Assembly: GCA_947497145.1 (NCBI GenBank) | Contig: CANMFQ010000004.1 | Span: 194,560-258,559 of the forward strand | Reading direction: 5' to 3' | Length of the DNA: 64,000 bases | Origin: an uncultured Flavobacteriaceae bacterium | GTDB taxonomy: Bacteria; Bacteroidota; Bacteroidia; Flavobacteriales; Flavobacteriaceae | Shown here: positions 36,895 to 45,498 of the stretch, in pieces | Position numbering within the stretch: the stretch's first letter is position 1 | How the letters are laid out: every line of letters begins with the position of its first letter | The notes under the pieces: generated by a model | Database searches by the model: none | Told to the model about the DNA's origin: nothing | The model's input: the letters and a program-made list of their open reading frames with translations, nothing else | Program-made: the position numbers and the translations under genes

Positions 36895-38109
36895 CTACTG
36901 CTTACGATGCGCTAATACTACTGGCGGCATACCATTAAAAGGATTATGCATTCTACCAATAGTTTTGGCTGCCATTCCCGAAGCTCTTAGTACGCTTTTA
37001 TCACCATATCGTTTGCGAATGGTATCCATAGCATTATATAGGTTGATGATTTCTTCTGTATCTTCAAAAAGATTAATTTGATAATTACCTGATACCAAAT
37101 GACTAAAACGAATACCTATTAAGCGAACCAACAGTCGCCTGTTGTATAACAATTTGAATAAATCTAAAATTTTAGGAATCAAAATATGATCAGCACTGGT
37201 GTACGGTATTCGCAATTGTTTGGAATAGGTGTTAAAATCAGCATACCTAATTTTCACTGAAATACAAGCTGTTAACTTCTCACCCCTTCGAAGTTGGTAG
37301 GCCAAATTTTCGGTCATTGCAATAAGAATACCGCGTAGTTTTACCACATCAATAGTATCACGATTAAAAGTACGCTCAGTAGAAATAGACTTTCGTTCGC
37401 AAAAAGGAATTACGGGTGTATTATCAATGCCATTTGATCTTTTCCAAATAATAGCTCCGTTTTTACCCAGTACACGTTGCATAACATCTATAGGCATTTC
37501 TTGAATAGTCTGCACTTTTCGCAAGCCCAAATTGCGAAGGGTTTGATACGTTTTATCACCAACCATAGGTATTTTTTTAATAGAAAGCGGCGCTAAAAAA
37601 GATTTCTCCAAACCCTTATCTACTAGTAATCTATTATTGGGTTTTGCCTCATTGGTAGCTACTTTAGAAACTACTTTATTACCTGAGAGTCCGAAAGAGA
37701 TAGGCAAACCTGTTTCTTTAATAATGCGATCTCGCATTTCTGAAGCATACTTGTACGTGCCAAAAAAACGATCCATACCCGTAAGGTCTGCATAAAACTC
37801 ATCAATACTTGATTTTTCAAAAATCGGCACCTGTTCTTTTATAATTTCAGTCACCATATCAGAGTATTTACTGTACGTTCCTGCATTACCGCGAATTATG
37901 TATGCTTCGGGGCAAAGTTCGCGTGCCATTCGCATTGGCATTCCTGAGTGCACGCCAAAACCTCGGGTCTCATAACTACAAGCTGCCACTACACCTCGAT
38001 CTCCTGTGCCTCCAACAAGCAAAGGTTTGTTTTGCAACTCTCTATTCAATAACCGTTCTACAGATACGTAAAAGGTGTCAAGGTCAATATGAAGTATAGT
38101 TTTATTCAT
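36895..38109 (-). CDS. Y-family DNA polymerase (DinB/Pol IV-like)
   Basis: A 404-residue Y-family polymerase with both catalytic motifs intact: HIDLDTFYVSVE (Asp9, Asp11) and FEKSSIDEFYADLTG. After the palm comes an HhH region (IKKIPMVGDKTYQTLRNLGLRKV) and a little-finger domain. With active residues present it is a functional polymerase rather than an ImuB-type scaffold. It is the first gene of a two-gene operon with the DnaE-like protein. A 19-bp tandem repeat lies 25-62 bp before the ATG. No lexA-like gene is adjacent in this window. Confidence 0.9.
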   Translation of the reverse strand: MNKTILHIDLDTFYVSVERLLNRELQNKPLLVGGTGDRGVVAACSYETRGFGVHSGMPMRMARELCPEAYIIRGNAGTYSKYSDMVTEIIKEQVPIFEKSSIDEFYADLTGMDRFFGTYKYASEMRDRIIKETGLPISFGLSGNKVVSKVATNEAKPNNRLLVDKGLEKSFLAPLSIKKIPMVGDKTYQTLRNLGLRKVQTIQEMPIDVMQRVLGKNGAIIWKRSNGIDNTPVIPFCERKSISTERTFNRDTIDVVKLRGILIAMTENLAYQLRRGEKLTACISVKIRYADFNTYSKQLRIPYTSADHILIPKILDLFKLLYNRRLLVRLIGIRFSHLVSGNYQINLFEDTEEIINLYNAMDTIRKRYGDKSVLRASGMAAKTIGRMHNPFNGMPPVVLAHRKQ

Positions 38110-38133
38110 TAGCTATCTATAAAAAAGGGGAAG

Positions 38134-38171
38134 CTAATTTATGGAATATTTCCTAATTTATGGATTATTTC
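38134..38171. promoter_or_regulatory. Tandem 19-bp direct repeat, putative operator of dinB-dnaE
   Basis: Two abutting 19-bp units, CTAATTTATGGAATATTTC (38134-38152) and the same with one A-to-T change (38153-38171). Each contains a partial dyad GGA(A/T)TATTTCC. The start of dinB is 25 bp away, so the repeat occupies the promoter region. A 19-bp period would put two protein molecules on the same face of the helix. Confidence 0.6.
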
Positions 38172-38257
38172 CATTTTTATTTTTTTTAGTAGTTGTTTAA
38201 AAAGATGGGTAAGGCAACCTCCTTTTTTTTAAATTGAAAAGGATTGTAACTTTAGTT

Positions 38258-38414
38258 ATGAACCGAAAAGTAGTATGGAAGCCCAATGATTAAGACTAAC
38301 TTAGTCTTCTCTCACCAAGTTATGATGATTTAGTTCCAAAGAATCATCCCGTACGTATAGTAAATACGATTAGACCAGGTAGATTTAAGTATTTTAGATG
38401 GCCTCATTGAATCA
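38258..38414 (+). pseudogene. Transposase N-terminus remnant (IS1182-like)
   Basis: An ATG at 38258 opens MNRKVVWKPND, a stop, D, a stop, then LSLLSPSYDDLVPKNHPVR and IVNTI in the same frame. After a frameshift near 38372 it continues as DQVDLSILDGLIES to 38414, where another TAA stops it. The pattern PxDQxQLxLLPPSxDDLxPxNHPVRxVNxIID is the N-terminus of IS1182-type transposases. Both early stops (38291-38293 and 38297-38299) are TAA exactly where CAA (Gln) is expected. The rest of the element is gone. It lies between dinB and susC. Confidence 0.75.
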
Positions 38415-38453
38415 TAATTTACCTTTTATTACACTTTCAGGCGCTTATTATTA

Positions 38454-38502
38454 AACTCATTTTGACTTTTTGTTTGGAACAAAGAGAAAGTCAAGATGAG
38501 TT
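38454..38502. repeat. Imperfect inverted repeat upstream of susC
   Basis: Arms AACTCAT-t-TTGACTTT (38454-38469) and AAAGTCAA-g-ATGAGTT (38487-38502) pair with one mismatch across a 17-nt centre. There is no T run after it, so it is not a typical terminator. It may be a leftover end or internal part of the decayed insertion element just upstream. Confidence 0.5.
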
Positions 38503-38572
38503 CATTAAGAATATAGCATTTTTTGGCATAAAAAATTAAAAATATTTTTTTATTTAATCAAATCTATTCTTA

Positions 38573-38616
38573 TATTCGTTAACGTACACAAAAAGCAATG
38601 TGTACGTTAACGAATA
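38573..38616. promoter_or_regulatory. Double LacI-type operator before susC
   Basis: A perfect 18-bp inverted repeat: tattcgttaacgtacaca (38573-38590), 8-nt spacer, then its complement (38599-38616). Each arm carries the palindromic core CGTTAACG. A nearly identical arm is found at 49408-49425 in front of uxaC. The LacI-family gene at 43692-44726 is the natural candidate regulator. Directly after it, arms 38613-38622 and 38629-38638 form another perfect 10-bp hairpin. Confidence 0.8.
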
Positions 38617-38824
38617 CAATAAGTCTATTTATTGTATTGGTTTTGTTAAAATCATTCATGGTTACGAAATCATGCCTATTTCTTTCTATGAATACAAACC
38701 ATGTTCTAACTAAAAAACCAAAAATATGCTACTCACAAATAATAGCCCGTAATTCTTTGTAATAGAATACTAATACCTGTACCCTGTTTAAATTTTAAAC
38801 TACTCAACGAACAAAACTAACAAT

Positions 38825-41800
38825 ATGAAAAAACTATATTTAAAAAAGCTAAGGCTTAAAGCAAAAATCTCTCTGCTATTGGCTATGTTACTGAGCATTG
38901 GAATATCCAAAGCAAATGGAAGTAATATTGCAATAACTACCCTTAACACCGATGCAATATTTCAATCTACCATTACAGGCACCATCAATGATGAAAACGG
39001 AATTCCATTAGCTGGAGCAAGTGTGGTCGTAAAGGGAACTACCACTGGAGCCGTTGCCGATTTTGACGGCAATTATACTATTCAAGCCCCATCTAATGCT
39101 ACTTTAGTATTTAGCTATGTAGGCTACAAAACGATAGAAATTGACATCAATGGAAAATCAACCATTAATGCAAATATGCAAGAAGATGCCAGCCAATTAG
39201 ACGAAGTAGTTGTAGTAGGTTATGGTACGCAAAAGAAAGGCGAAGTGACAGGTTCCATTTCTACCATTGGAGCAAAAGCTATTGAAAAAATCGCCACATC
39301 AAGTAGTATCGACGCTATTAAAGGACAAATTGCCGGTGTTGATATTCAAGCCAATGGTGGTAGACCTGGCGAAAACTCTACCGTACGTATACGAGGAAGA
39401 AGGTCTATTACAGCATCTAACGACCCTTTATATGTTATCGATGGAATTCCTCAAATTAGCGGATCAGCATCTGTTGCTGATATCAATCCTCAAGATATTG
39501 AGTCAATGAACGTGCTAAAAGATGCTGCTGCAACAGCTATTTATGGATCAAGAGGTTCGAACGGGGTTGTTCTTATTACTACAAAAAGAGGTCGTGTTGG
39601 TGACACAAAAATAACATATAGCTCTCATTATGGAGTAACTTCTGCCACTCGTTTGGTAGATATGATGGACGGAGTTCAATTCGCAAATCTAAAACGTGAA
39701 TCAAGAAGAAGAGGTGCTAATGAAGGAGATCCAAATTGGAATGGTACAATTCCTAGTGACAATATCGTTTTTGACGATCCTATTGAATTAGAATCACTTG
39801 CACTAGGCAGGTCTACTAACTATCTAGATTTAGTCTTAAACAATGGTACTCAAACCAATCATCAAGTAAGTGTAAGTGGGGGCTCTGAAAAAACTAATTT
39901 TAATACCTCAGTAGGCTATTTTAATGAGCAAGGTATTATTAAAACTATGGATTTTGAACGATTTACTGGTAGACTAAACCTCGATCATAAAATAAGTGAT
40001 GTTTTCAAAATTGGCATGTCATTTACCATTTCTCATTCTATTCAAAACTTTGGTTCTAATGCGGTGATGGGCGAAGCACTATCAAACAATCCCCTAGGCG
40101 TTCCTTATGATGCTAATGGCGCTCCTATATTTTTACCTACCAATGATGGAATTCGCACTAACCCTTTAAGTGAATTGGTTGATGGCGCCTATGTTGATGA
40201 GCGTAAAGTTACTCGGGTTTTTGCTCCTGTTTATTTAAATATCAATATTGCAGAAGGATTAAAATGGACAACAAATTTTGGTCCTGATATTAGATATTAC
40301 AGACAAGGAGAGTTCAGAGGTAGCCTGACCAATGACAACCGTGGCGGACCTGGTGACGCAGAAGTTGAAAACATCCAAAACTTTGGGTACACCCTTGAAA
40401 ACATATTAAATTACAACACCTCAATTGGCGACAAGCATAATATTGGCGTAACCTTGCTACAAAGTATTCAAAGTTCAAGAGAAGAACGATTCAAATCTGA
40501 AGTATCAAATTTACCATACGAAGAGCAACAATTTTATAATTTAGGTACTGCATCAACTAAAGGTCCCATAACCTCAAGATTAATAGAATCATCATTAGCT
40601 TCATTTATGGGAAGAGTAAACTATGATTTTGAAGGCAAATATCTGTTTCAAGCTTCTCTAAGAGCTGATGGCTCTTCAAGATTAGCTCCTGGATCGCAAT
40701 GGGATTACTTTCCAGGTGTTTCGGCAGGTTGGCGTGTTTCTGAAGAAGCCTTTATGGAAAATTCTAACTTTATATCTGACCTAAAGCTAAGACTATCTTA
40801 TGGAGAAGTTGGCAACCAAGCTATTGACCCCTACAAAACTCAAGGTGCATTAGGTGCTTCTGACTACGCCTTTGGAGAAGAAGCTGCGCTCGGCTTCATA
40901 CTTAGAGACATCCCCAATGATGCTTTAAAATGGGAGGTTTCTAAAACAATTGATTTTGGCTTCGACTATGGCGTTTTAAATAACCGAATAAGTGGCTCAT
41001 TAGACTATTTTTCTACAAAAACTAATGACTTACTTCTCAATGCTAGTCTTCCTCCAACATCGGGCTATGAAAGTGCCTTATTAAACGTGGGTAATACCGC
41101 AACAAAAGGTATTGAATTTAGTATTAATGGTGATATTATTCGCAACCCCGAAGGTCTTAATTGGAATGTTGCTTTCAATATTGCCAGTTACAAAGAAGAA
41201 ATTATTAAAGTTAACCTAGTGGATGAAAACGGAAACCCAGCTGATGATATTGGCAATAAATGGTTCATAGGTCAGCCATTAAATATATTTTATGACTATG
41301 AAAAAATTGGTATTTACCAAACCAATGAAGCTGATTTAGCTGCTTCGGCAGAAAATAAAGTACCTGGTGAAATTAAATTAAAAGACCAAAATGGCGATGG
41401 TATAATAACCGATGCAGACCGAATTATTCTAGGCACTGACACTCCAGATTACTATGGAGGTATCACAAATACTTTTGAATATAAAGGTTGGGATTTAAGT
41501 TTTTTCTTTTACTTCCGTCAAGGACAATTGATACGGTCTCGTTTTCATGATAGCAATAATGCATTGTTTGGTAGGTATAACAATTTAGATGTAGACTACT
41601 GGACACCAGACAATCCTACCAATGCTTACCCAAGACCTAATGAAAATCAAGAACGTCCTAAAAATTCATCCACACTATCCTATTTTGACGGTAGCTATGT
41701 AAAACTTAGAAACTTACAATTAGGGTATAATTTCCCAAGCAAACTTACTGAAAAGCTAAAAATTTCAAACCTACGACTATATTTAGCTGGACAAAACTTA

Positions 41801-41932
41801 TGGTTTATTTCGGATTATGACACTTTTGACCCAGAGGTTTCAGAAGAAAATGACAATGGCGGTGAAGGTGTATCTAGTAGCACAGTACCGAGCACCAAAA
41901 TGTTCTCTGTAGGCTTGAACGTAACTTTTTAA
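38825..41932 (+). CDS. susC: SusC/RagA-type TonB-dependent receptor
   Basis: A 1035-residue outer-membrane receptor. After the N-terminal signal comes a carboxypeptidase-like regulatory domain (about 50-135, TGTINDENGIPLAGASVVVKG...FDGNYTI). A TonB-box-like DEVVVVGYGTQ follows, then the plug with IKGQIAGVDIQ and IRGRRSITASNDPLYVIDG. The 22-strand barrel ends in the aromatic SVGLNVTF. It imports oligosaccharides with the SusD partner 37 bp downstream. The LacI-type operator is about 210-250 bp upstream. The gene opens a carbohydrate-utilisation locus. Confidence 0.96.
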   Translation: MKKLYLKKLRLKAKISLLLAMLLSIGISKANGSNIAITTLNTDAIFQSTITGTINDENGIPLAGASVVVKGTTTGAVADFDGNYTIQAPSNATLVFSYVGYKTIEIDINGKSTINANMQEDASQLDEVVVVGYGTQKKGEVTGSISTIGAKAIEKIATSSSIDAIKGQIAGVDIQANGGRPGENSTVRIRGRRSITASNDPLYVIDGIPQISGSASVADINPQDIESMNVLKDAAATAIYGSRGSNGVVLITTKRGRVGDTKITYSSHYGVTSATRLVDMMDGVQFANLKRESRRRGANEGDPNWNGTIPSDNIVFDDPIELESLALGRSTNYLDLVLNNGTQTNHQVSVSGGSEKTNFNTSVGYFNEQGIIKTMDFERFTGRLNLDHKISDVFKIGMSFTISHSIQNFGSNAVMGEALSNNPLGVPYDANGAPIFLPTNDGIRTNPLSELVDGAYVDERKVTRVFAPVYLNINIAEGLKWTTNFGPDIRYYRQGEFRGSLTNDNRGGPGDAEVENIQNFGYTLENILNYNTSIGDKHNIGVTLLQSIQSSREERFKSEVSNLPYEEQQFYNLGTASTKGPITSRLIESSLASFMGRVNYDFEGKYLFQASLRADGSSRLAPGSQWDYFPGVSAGWRVSEEAFMENSNFISDLKLRLSYGEVGNQAIDPYKTQGALGASDYAFGEEAALGFILRDIPNDALKWEVSKTIDFGFDYGVLNNRISGSLDYFSTKTNDLLLNASLPPTSGYESALLNVGNTATKGIEFSINGDIIRNPEGLNWNVAFNIASYKEEIIKVNLVDENGNPADDIGNKWFIGQPLNIFYDYEKIGIYQTNEADLAASAENKVPGEIKLKDQNGDGIITDADRIILGTDTPDYYGGITNTFEYKGWDLSFFFYFRQGQLIRSRFHDSNNALFGRYNNLDVDYWTPDNPTNAYPRPNENQERPKNSSTLSYFDGSYVKLRNLQLGYNFPSKLTEKLKISNLRLYLAGQNLWFISDYDTFDPEVSEENDNGGEGVSSSTVPSTKMFSVGLNVTF

Positions 41933-41969
41933 TAGAAACAGTATTGTTAAAAAATATAAATAAAACATT

Positions 41970-43604
41970 ATGAAAGTAAAAAAATATACCTTCTTGCTAC
42001 TAGTACTGCTATTTACACTACAGTCTTGCGAGAAATTTTTAGAAGAAGAATTAGTATCTGATGTTTCATCAGGAACCTATTACACAACAGAAGCTGGCTT
42101 AGAAGACGCTATAGATGGCACCTATTCTTGGTTAAAACCATTTTATGGCCCAGAAATAGGCTTTACAATGACCGCTTTTGGCACAGATATTTTCACCAAC
42201 GGGTCTGATGGAGGTCATAAAAGAATTAATTTTTATGATGGCTCATTCAATGCAACCGAAAGTTTTGTCAATCAAGCATGGCGCGATTGGTATAAGGGAA
42301 TCAATCAAGCCAATGCTGTTATAAACAGATCGGCAGAAGTTGAAATGGACGAGGCTAAGAAAACCTTACGATTAGCAGAAGTGCGCTGGTTAAGAGCATT
42401 CTTTTATTTTGACATTGTTAGAACCTATGGTGATGCCCATTTAAGCTTAGAAGAAACCGAAGGAGTTGAAGTAGAAGCTAACAGAACCCCTGCCTCTGAA
42501 ATTTACACACAAGCCATTATTCCCGATTTGGAATTTGCAATAGCCAATCTACCTAATGCTCAAGATGAATACGGAAGAGCAACCAAAGCCGCAGCCGAAT
42601 TTTTATTAGGTAAGGTATTACTAAGACGTAGTTATACCTCCTATGCTGCTAGTGATGATGCTTCAAGAGCAGAAACACTTTTCAGTAACGTCATAAACAA
42701 TTATGGCTTTGAACTATTGGATGATTATGGCGATTTATGGGATATCAACAACCAGCAAAATTCTGAAATCATATGGAATTTAACGATCTCAAAAGCAGCG
42801 GTAGACGATGGTACAGACGCAGAAGGTCACAGAGGACATCTCTATTTCCTTATGGAATATGACAAACAAAGAGGCATGACTAGAGACATCACCAATGGGA
42901 GACCTTGGAAAAGATTTAGACCCACTCCCTTCCTACTAAGTTTATGGAATAGAGATGTAGACACTCGCTACGATAAAGGTTTTAAGCATGTCTGGTATGC
43001 CAACAAAGAAGTAAGTGATGAACGTGGAAATCTTGTGGTTGGTGACACCGCTCTATTTATTCCAGGTCCAGGAAAAGACGTTAACTGGCCGGAAGACCGA
43101 AAAGACGCAGCTCCGTATGTTGTATATACTGCTGATGATTATTCAGAACGTATATTTCCCTCTATGAACAAATGGATTGATGCAACCCGACCCGATCGCC
43201 AAAAAGTTCAAGGACAACGCGATGTTGTTTTAATGCGTTTGGCAGATGCTTATTTATTTAGAGCAGAAGCCCGATTACAACAGACCAATACTTCTGGAGC
43301 TGCGGATGACATCAATGTAGTCAGAACAAGAGCTGCCGTTGATGGCATGGAAGCAGCCATACAAATTACAGCTAGCGATGTCACCCTTGATTTCTTACTC
43401 GATGAAAGAGCTAGAGAAATGTATGGCGAACACGCTAGATGGTGGGATTTAACACGTACTGGAAAATTAGCAGAACGGGTACGTCTTCACAACCCTCAAG
43501 GGGCTGCAAACGTACAAGATTACCATATGCTTAGACCTATTGGTCAAGATCAAATAGATAGAACTTTAGGTGGTTATCCCCAAAACCCAGGTTATCCTCA
43601 ATAA
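41970..43604 (+). CDS. susD: SusD/RagB-type substrate-binding lipoprotein
   Basis: A 544-residue surface lipoprotein with signal FLLLVLLFTLQSCEKFLEEE (lipidated Cys20). The mature part has the SusD pattern: TYYTTEAGLEDAIDGTYSWL, AEVRWLRAFFYFDIVRTYGD (the TPR-like helices), and the C-terminal RLADAYLFRAEARLQ, LLDERAREMYGEHARWWDLTRTG. It forms the lid of the SusC transporter and binds the oligosaccharide. It is followed by an 18-bp-stem terminator, so susC-susD form a two-gene transcript. Confidence 0.96.
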   Translation: MKVKKYTFLLLVLLFTLQSCEKFLEEELVSDVSSGTYYTTEAGLEDAIDGTYSWLKPFYGPEIGFTMTAFGTDIFTNGSDGGHKRINFYDGSFNATESFVNQAWRDWYKGINQANAVINRSAEVEMDEAKKTLRLAEVRWLRAFFYFDIVRTYGDAHLSLEETEGVEVEANRTPASEIYTQAIIPDLEFAIANLPNAQDEYGRATKAAAEFLLGKVLLRRSYTSYAASDDASRAETLFSNVINNYGFELLDDYGDLWDINNQQNSEIIWNLTISKAAVDDGTDAEGHRGHLYFLMEYDKQRGMTRDITNGRPWKRFRPTPFLLSLWNRDVDTRYDKGFKHVWYANKEVSDERGNLVVGDTALFIPGPGKDVNWPEDRKDAAPYVVYTADDYSERIFPSMNKWIDATRPDRQKVQGQRDVVLMRLADAYLFRAEARLQQTNTSGAADDINVVRTRAAVDGMEAAIQITASDVTLDFLLDERAREMYGEHARWWDLTRTGKLAERVRLHNPQGAANVQDYHMLRPIGQDQIDRTLGGYPQNPGYPQ

Positions 43605-43632
43605 CCTCTTATAAATTTGAGTTAGTTTTTTT

Positions 43633-43673
43633 AACCCTTCTAGTTATTTTAAAAATAACTAGAAGGGTTTTTT
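43633..43673 (+). terminator. Strong terminator after susD
   Basis: A perfect 18-bp inverted repeat (43633-43650 and 43652-43669), centred on A43651, followed by a T run to 43673. It points away from susD and is also positioned between the convergent susD and LacI-family genes. On the minus strand the hairpin is followed by A residues, so it works for susD only. Confidence 0.9.
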
Positions 43674-43691
43674 AATCATCATAAACATGGG

Positions 43692-44726
43692 TTACAAACA
43701 ACAAAAATGCTCTTTCACCATAATCTCCACAGGAATATCAAGGCGAAGCTCAGCTGTATCTTGTTTGGTCAATAAGCTAAAGAGCCCCTTTATAGCAACA
43801 TAACCTTGATATTTAGGTTGTTGATTAATTAAAAAATTAATCTTATCCTTTTTTAAATAATCTAGGTTTTTCATATTCAAATCAAAACCCATTAAAAAAG
43901 TATTACTTACTTTGAATTCTTCAAGAATTTCAGGAATCAAATGTGCTCTTGAATTGGTAACAAAAATCCCTTTTGGCTCATCTCCTTTAAACCAATTTCG
44001 CATCTCATCAGTCACCTCAAAAGTATCATTCAAAGGGTGATTTATAGTATTGATACTTACTTCTTGCCCTATAGATTTAAAAAACGCTCTAAACCCATCT
44101 TCTCTCTGCTTATTATTTACTTGAATACCTTCATCATTCAAGATGTTTACCAGAAAATACTTGCCTTTATTACCCACCAACCCATGTAATAGTCTTCCTG
44201 CTACCATACCTGCCATATGTGAATTTTGGCAAATAAAATGTGCTTTTTCTGCCAAGGATATTTGGGTATCTAAAAATACCACAGGAATATCCCTTTCCTT
44301 AGCTTTTCTTAATAAGTTATTGCATTCCTTTTCAAAAAAAGGAACGGTAATTATGGCATCATAGTTGCCCTCAAAAATTTGCTGACTTGCTTTTCCAAAA
44401 GAAGATGATGAGCCTGAAAATCGATAATAATCAACCTTAACACCTAAGTCTTTCAACTCATCTACAGCCTTAGAAATACCTTTTTTTGGCAACTTCCAAT
44501 AACTATATTTATCTTTTGTTTCAGGTATTAAAACTGCAAAATTTATTTTTTTTACGGCAGCTAGTTTTAGCCTACTAGCCATCATATTTTTTTGATAGCC
44601 CGTTTCTTTAATAATTTTCAAAACTCTGGCTTCAGTCTCTTTAGAAACTCCTCCCCTCTTATGCAATACCCTATCAATGGTACCTATAGAGACGTTTGCC
44701 AATTTTGCAATTTGTTTTATTCCCAT
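43692..44726 (-). CDS. LacI-family transcriptional regulator
   Basis: A 344-residue repressor-type protein. Its N-terminal helix-turn-helix (IKQIAKLANVSIGTIDRVLHKRGGVSKETEARVLKII) is followed by a hinge helix region and a periplasmic-binding-protein-like effector domain (FAVLIPETKDKYSYWKL..., GIFVTNSRAHLIPEIL). It presumably senses a sugar from the locus and binds the CGTTAACG-containing sites at 38573-38616 and 49408-49425. It lies between susD and the DUF1080 gene, transcribed in the same direction as the catabolic genes but separated from them by 145 bp. Confidence 0.9.
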   Translation of the reverse strand: MGIKQIAKLANVSIGTIDRVLHKRGGVSKETEARVLKIIKETGYQKNMMASRLKLAAVKKINFAVLIPETKDKYSYWKLPKKGISKAVDELKDLGVKVDYYRFSGSSSSFGKASQQIFEGNYDAIITVPFFEKECNNLLRKAKERDIPVVFLDTQISLAEKAHFICQNSHMAGMVAGRLLHGLVGNKGKYFLVNILNDEGIQVNNKQREDGFRAFFKSIGQEVSINTINHPLNDTFEVTDEMRNWFKGDEPKGIFVTNSRAHLIPEILEEFKVSNTFLMGFDLNMKNLDYLKKDKINFLINQQPKYQGYVAIKGLFSLLTKQDTAELRLDIPVEIMVKEHFCCL

Positions 44727-44871
44727 AGCCTTCTGCTATTTGTGGTTAGTTAAGTGTTTGGTCAAAAATACCAAAAATTAAATTTGCTTCTTTTAGACCA
44801 GACACTATTTAAGGCTGCAAGTTACTCTCTTTCAACGGGACTTTGAAAATTAATAGACCTATATCTCCTTC

Positions 44872-45498
44872 TTATAATTTTGCTATAACTACGTTTTTAA
44901 ACTGAATAGACATATCTCTATTGGGGTGTAACTGAATACCAATAGGCCCTTTGAGGTTTGCATCTTCCAATGTATAATTCATCACTTCTTTTCCATTAAG
45001 CCACACCTTATAGGTATTTCCTACCGCCATGGCTTTTATGGTATTCCATTCATTGGGTTTCAAAATGTCTTTAATTCCCGTTGCCTCTACTGGATAACCT
45101 TGTTTGGGCACATAGGGCGAAGCAGTCATATCTCGTTTCAGCGAACCAGATTCACCAATTTGTATTTGCGGATTTCTTGCATCATCACCACGCATAAAAA
45201 CACCAGAATCAATAGTGCCTTCGCCAAATTTAAAATCTAACTGCACTACAAAATCTTTGTATTTTTTCTTTGTCCATAATATCGATCCTTTTTTATCAGG
45301 ATCACTTTTAGCCCACAAAACACCATCATCAATAGACCACCAAACATTGTTTTTAGGAATTTGCCAATGTTTCAAATCATCTCCATCAAAAATAGCTTTC
45401 ATTTTAGGTGTGCGCTCTTGTCCAGAAACACTAAAAGCTAAAGCAAACATGAAAACTAATAAAAAAAATCGTTGCATAACTGTAGTTTTACTAGCCAT
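44872..45498 (-). CDS. DUF1080 (3-keto-disaccharide hydrolase-type) protein
   Basis: A 208-residue secreted protein with a signal peptide (FFLLVFMFALAFSVSGQ) and one DUF1080 jelly-roll domain: KAIFDGDDLKHWQIPKNNVWWSIDDGVLWA, FVVQLDFKFGEGTIDSGVFMRGDD, WNTIKAMAVGNTYKVWLNGKEVMNY. DUF1080 proteins are linked to cleavage of 3-keto-glycosides. The ATG at 45498 overlaps the stop of the DUF6807 gene (TAATG). A second ATG at 45477 is equally compatible with the signal peptide. Last gene of the minus-strand operon. Confidence 0.88.
   Translation of the reverse strand: MASKTTVMQRFFLLVFMFALAFSVSGQERTPKMKAIFDGDDLKHWQIPKNNVWWSIDDGVLWAKSDPDKKGSILWTKKKYKDFVVQLDFKFGEGTIDSGVFMRGDDARNPQIQIGESGSLKRDMTASPYVPKQGYPVEATGIKDILKPNEWNTIKAMAVGNTYKVWLNGKEVMNYTLEDANLKGPIGIQLHPNRDMSIQFKNVVIAKL

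Noticed and set aside
38292-38308. AAGACTAA-c-TTAGTCTT palindrome, first taken for an operator
   Set aside because: It lies inside the transposase remnant and is created by the two Gln-to-stop changes.
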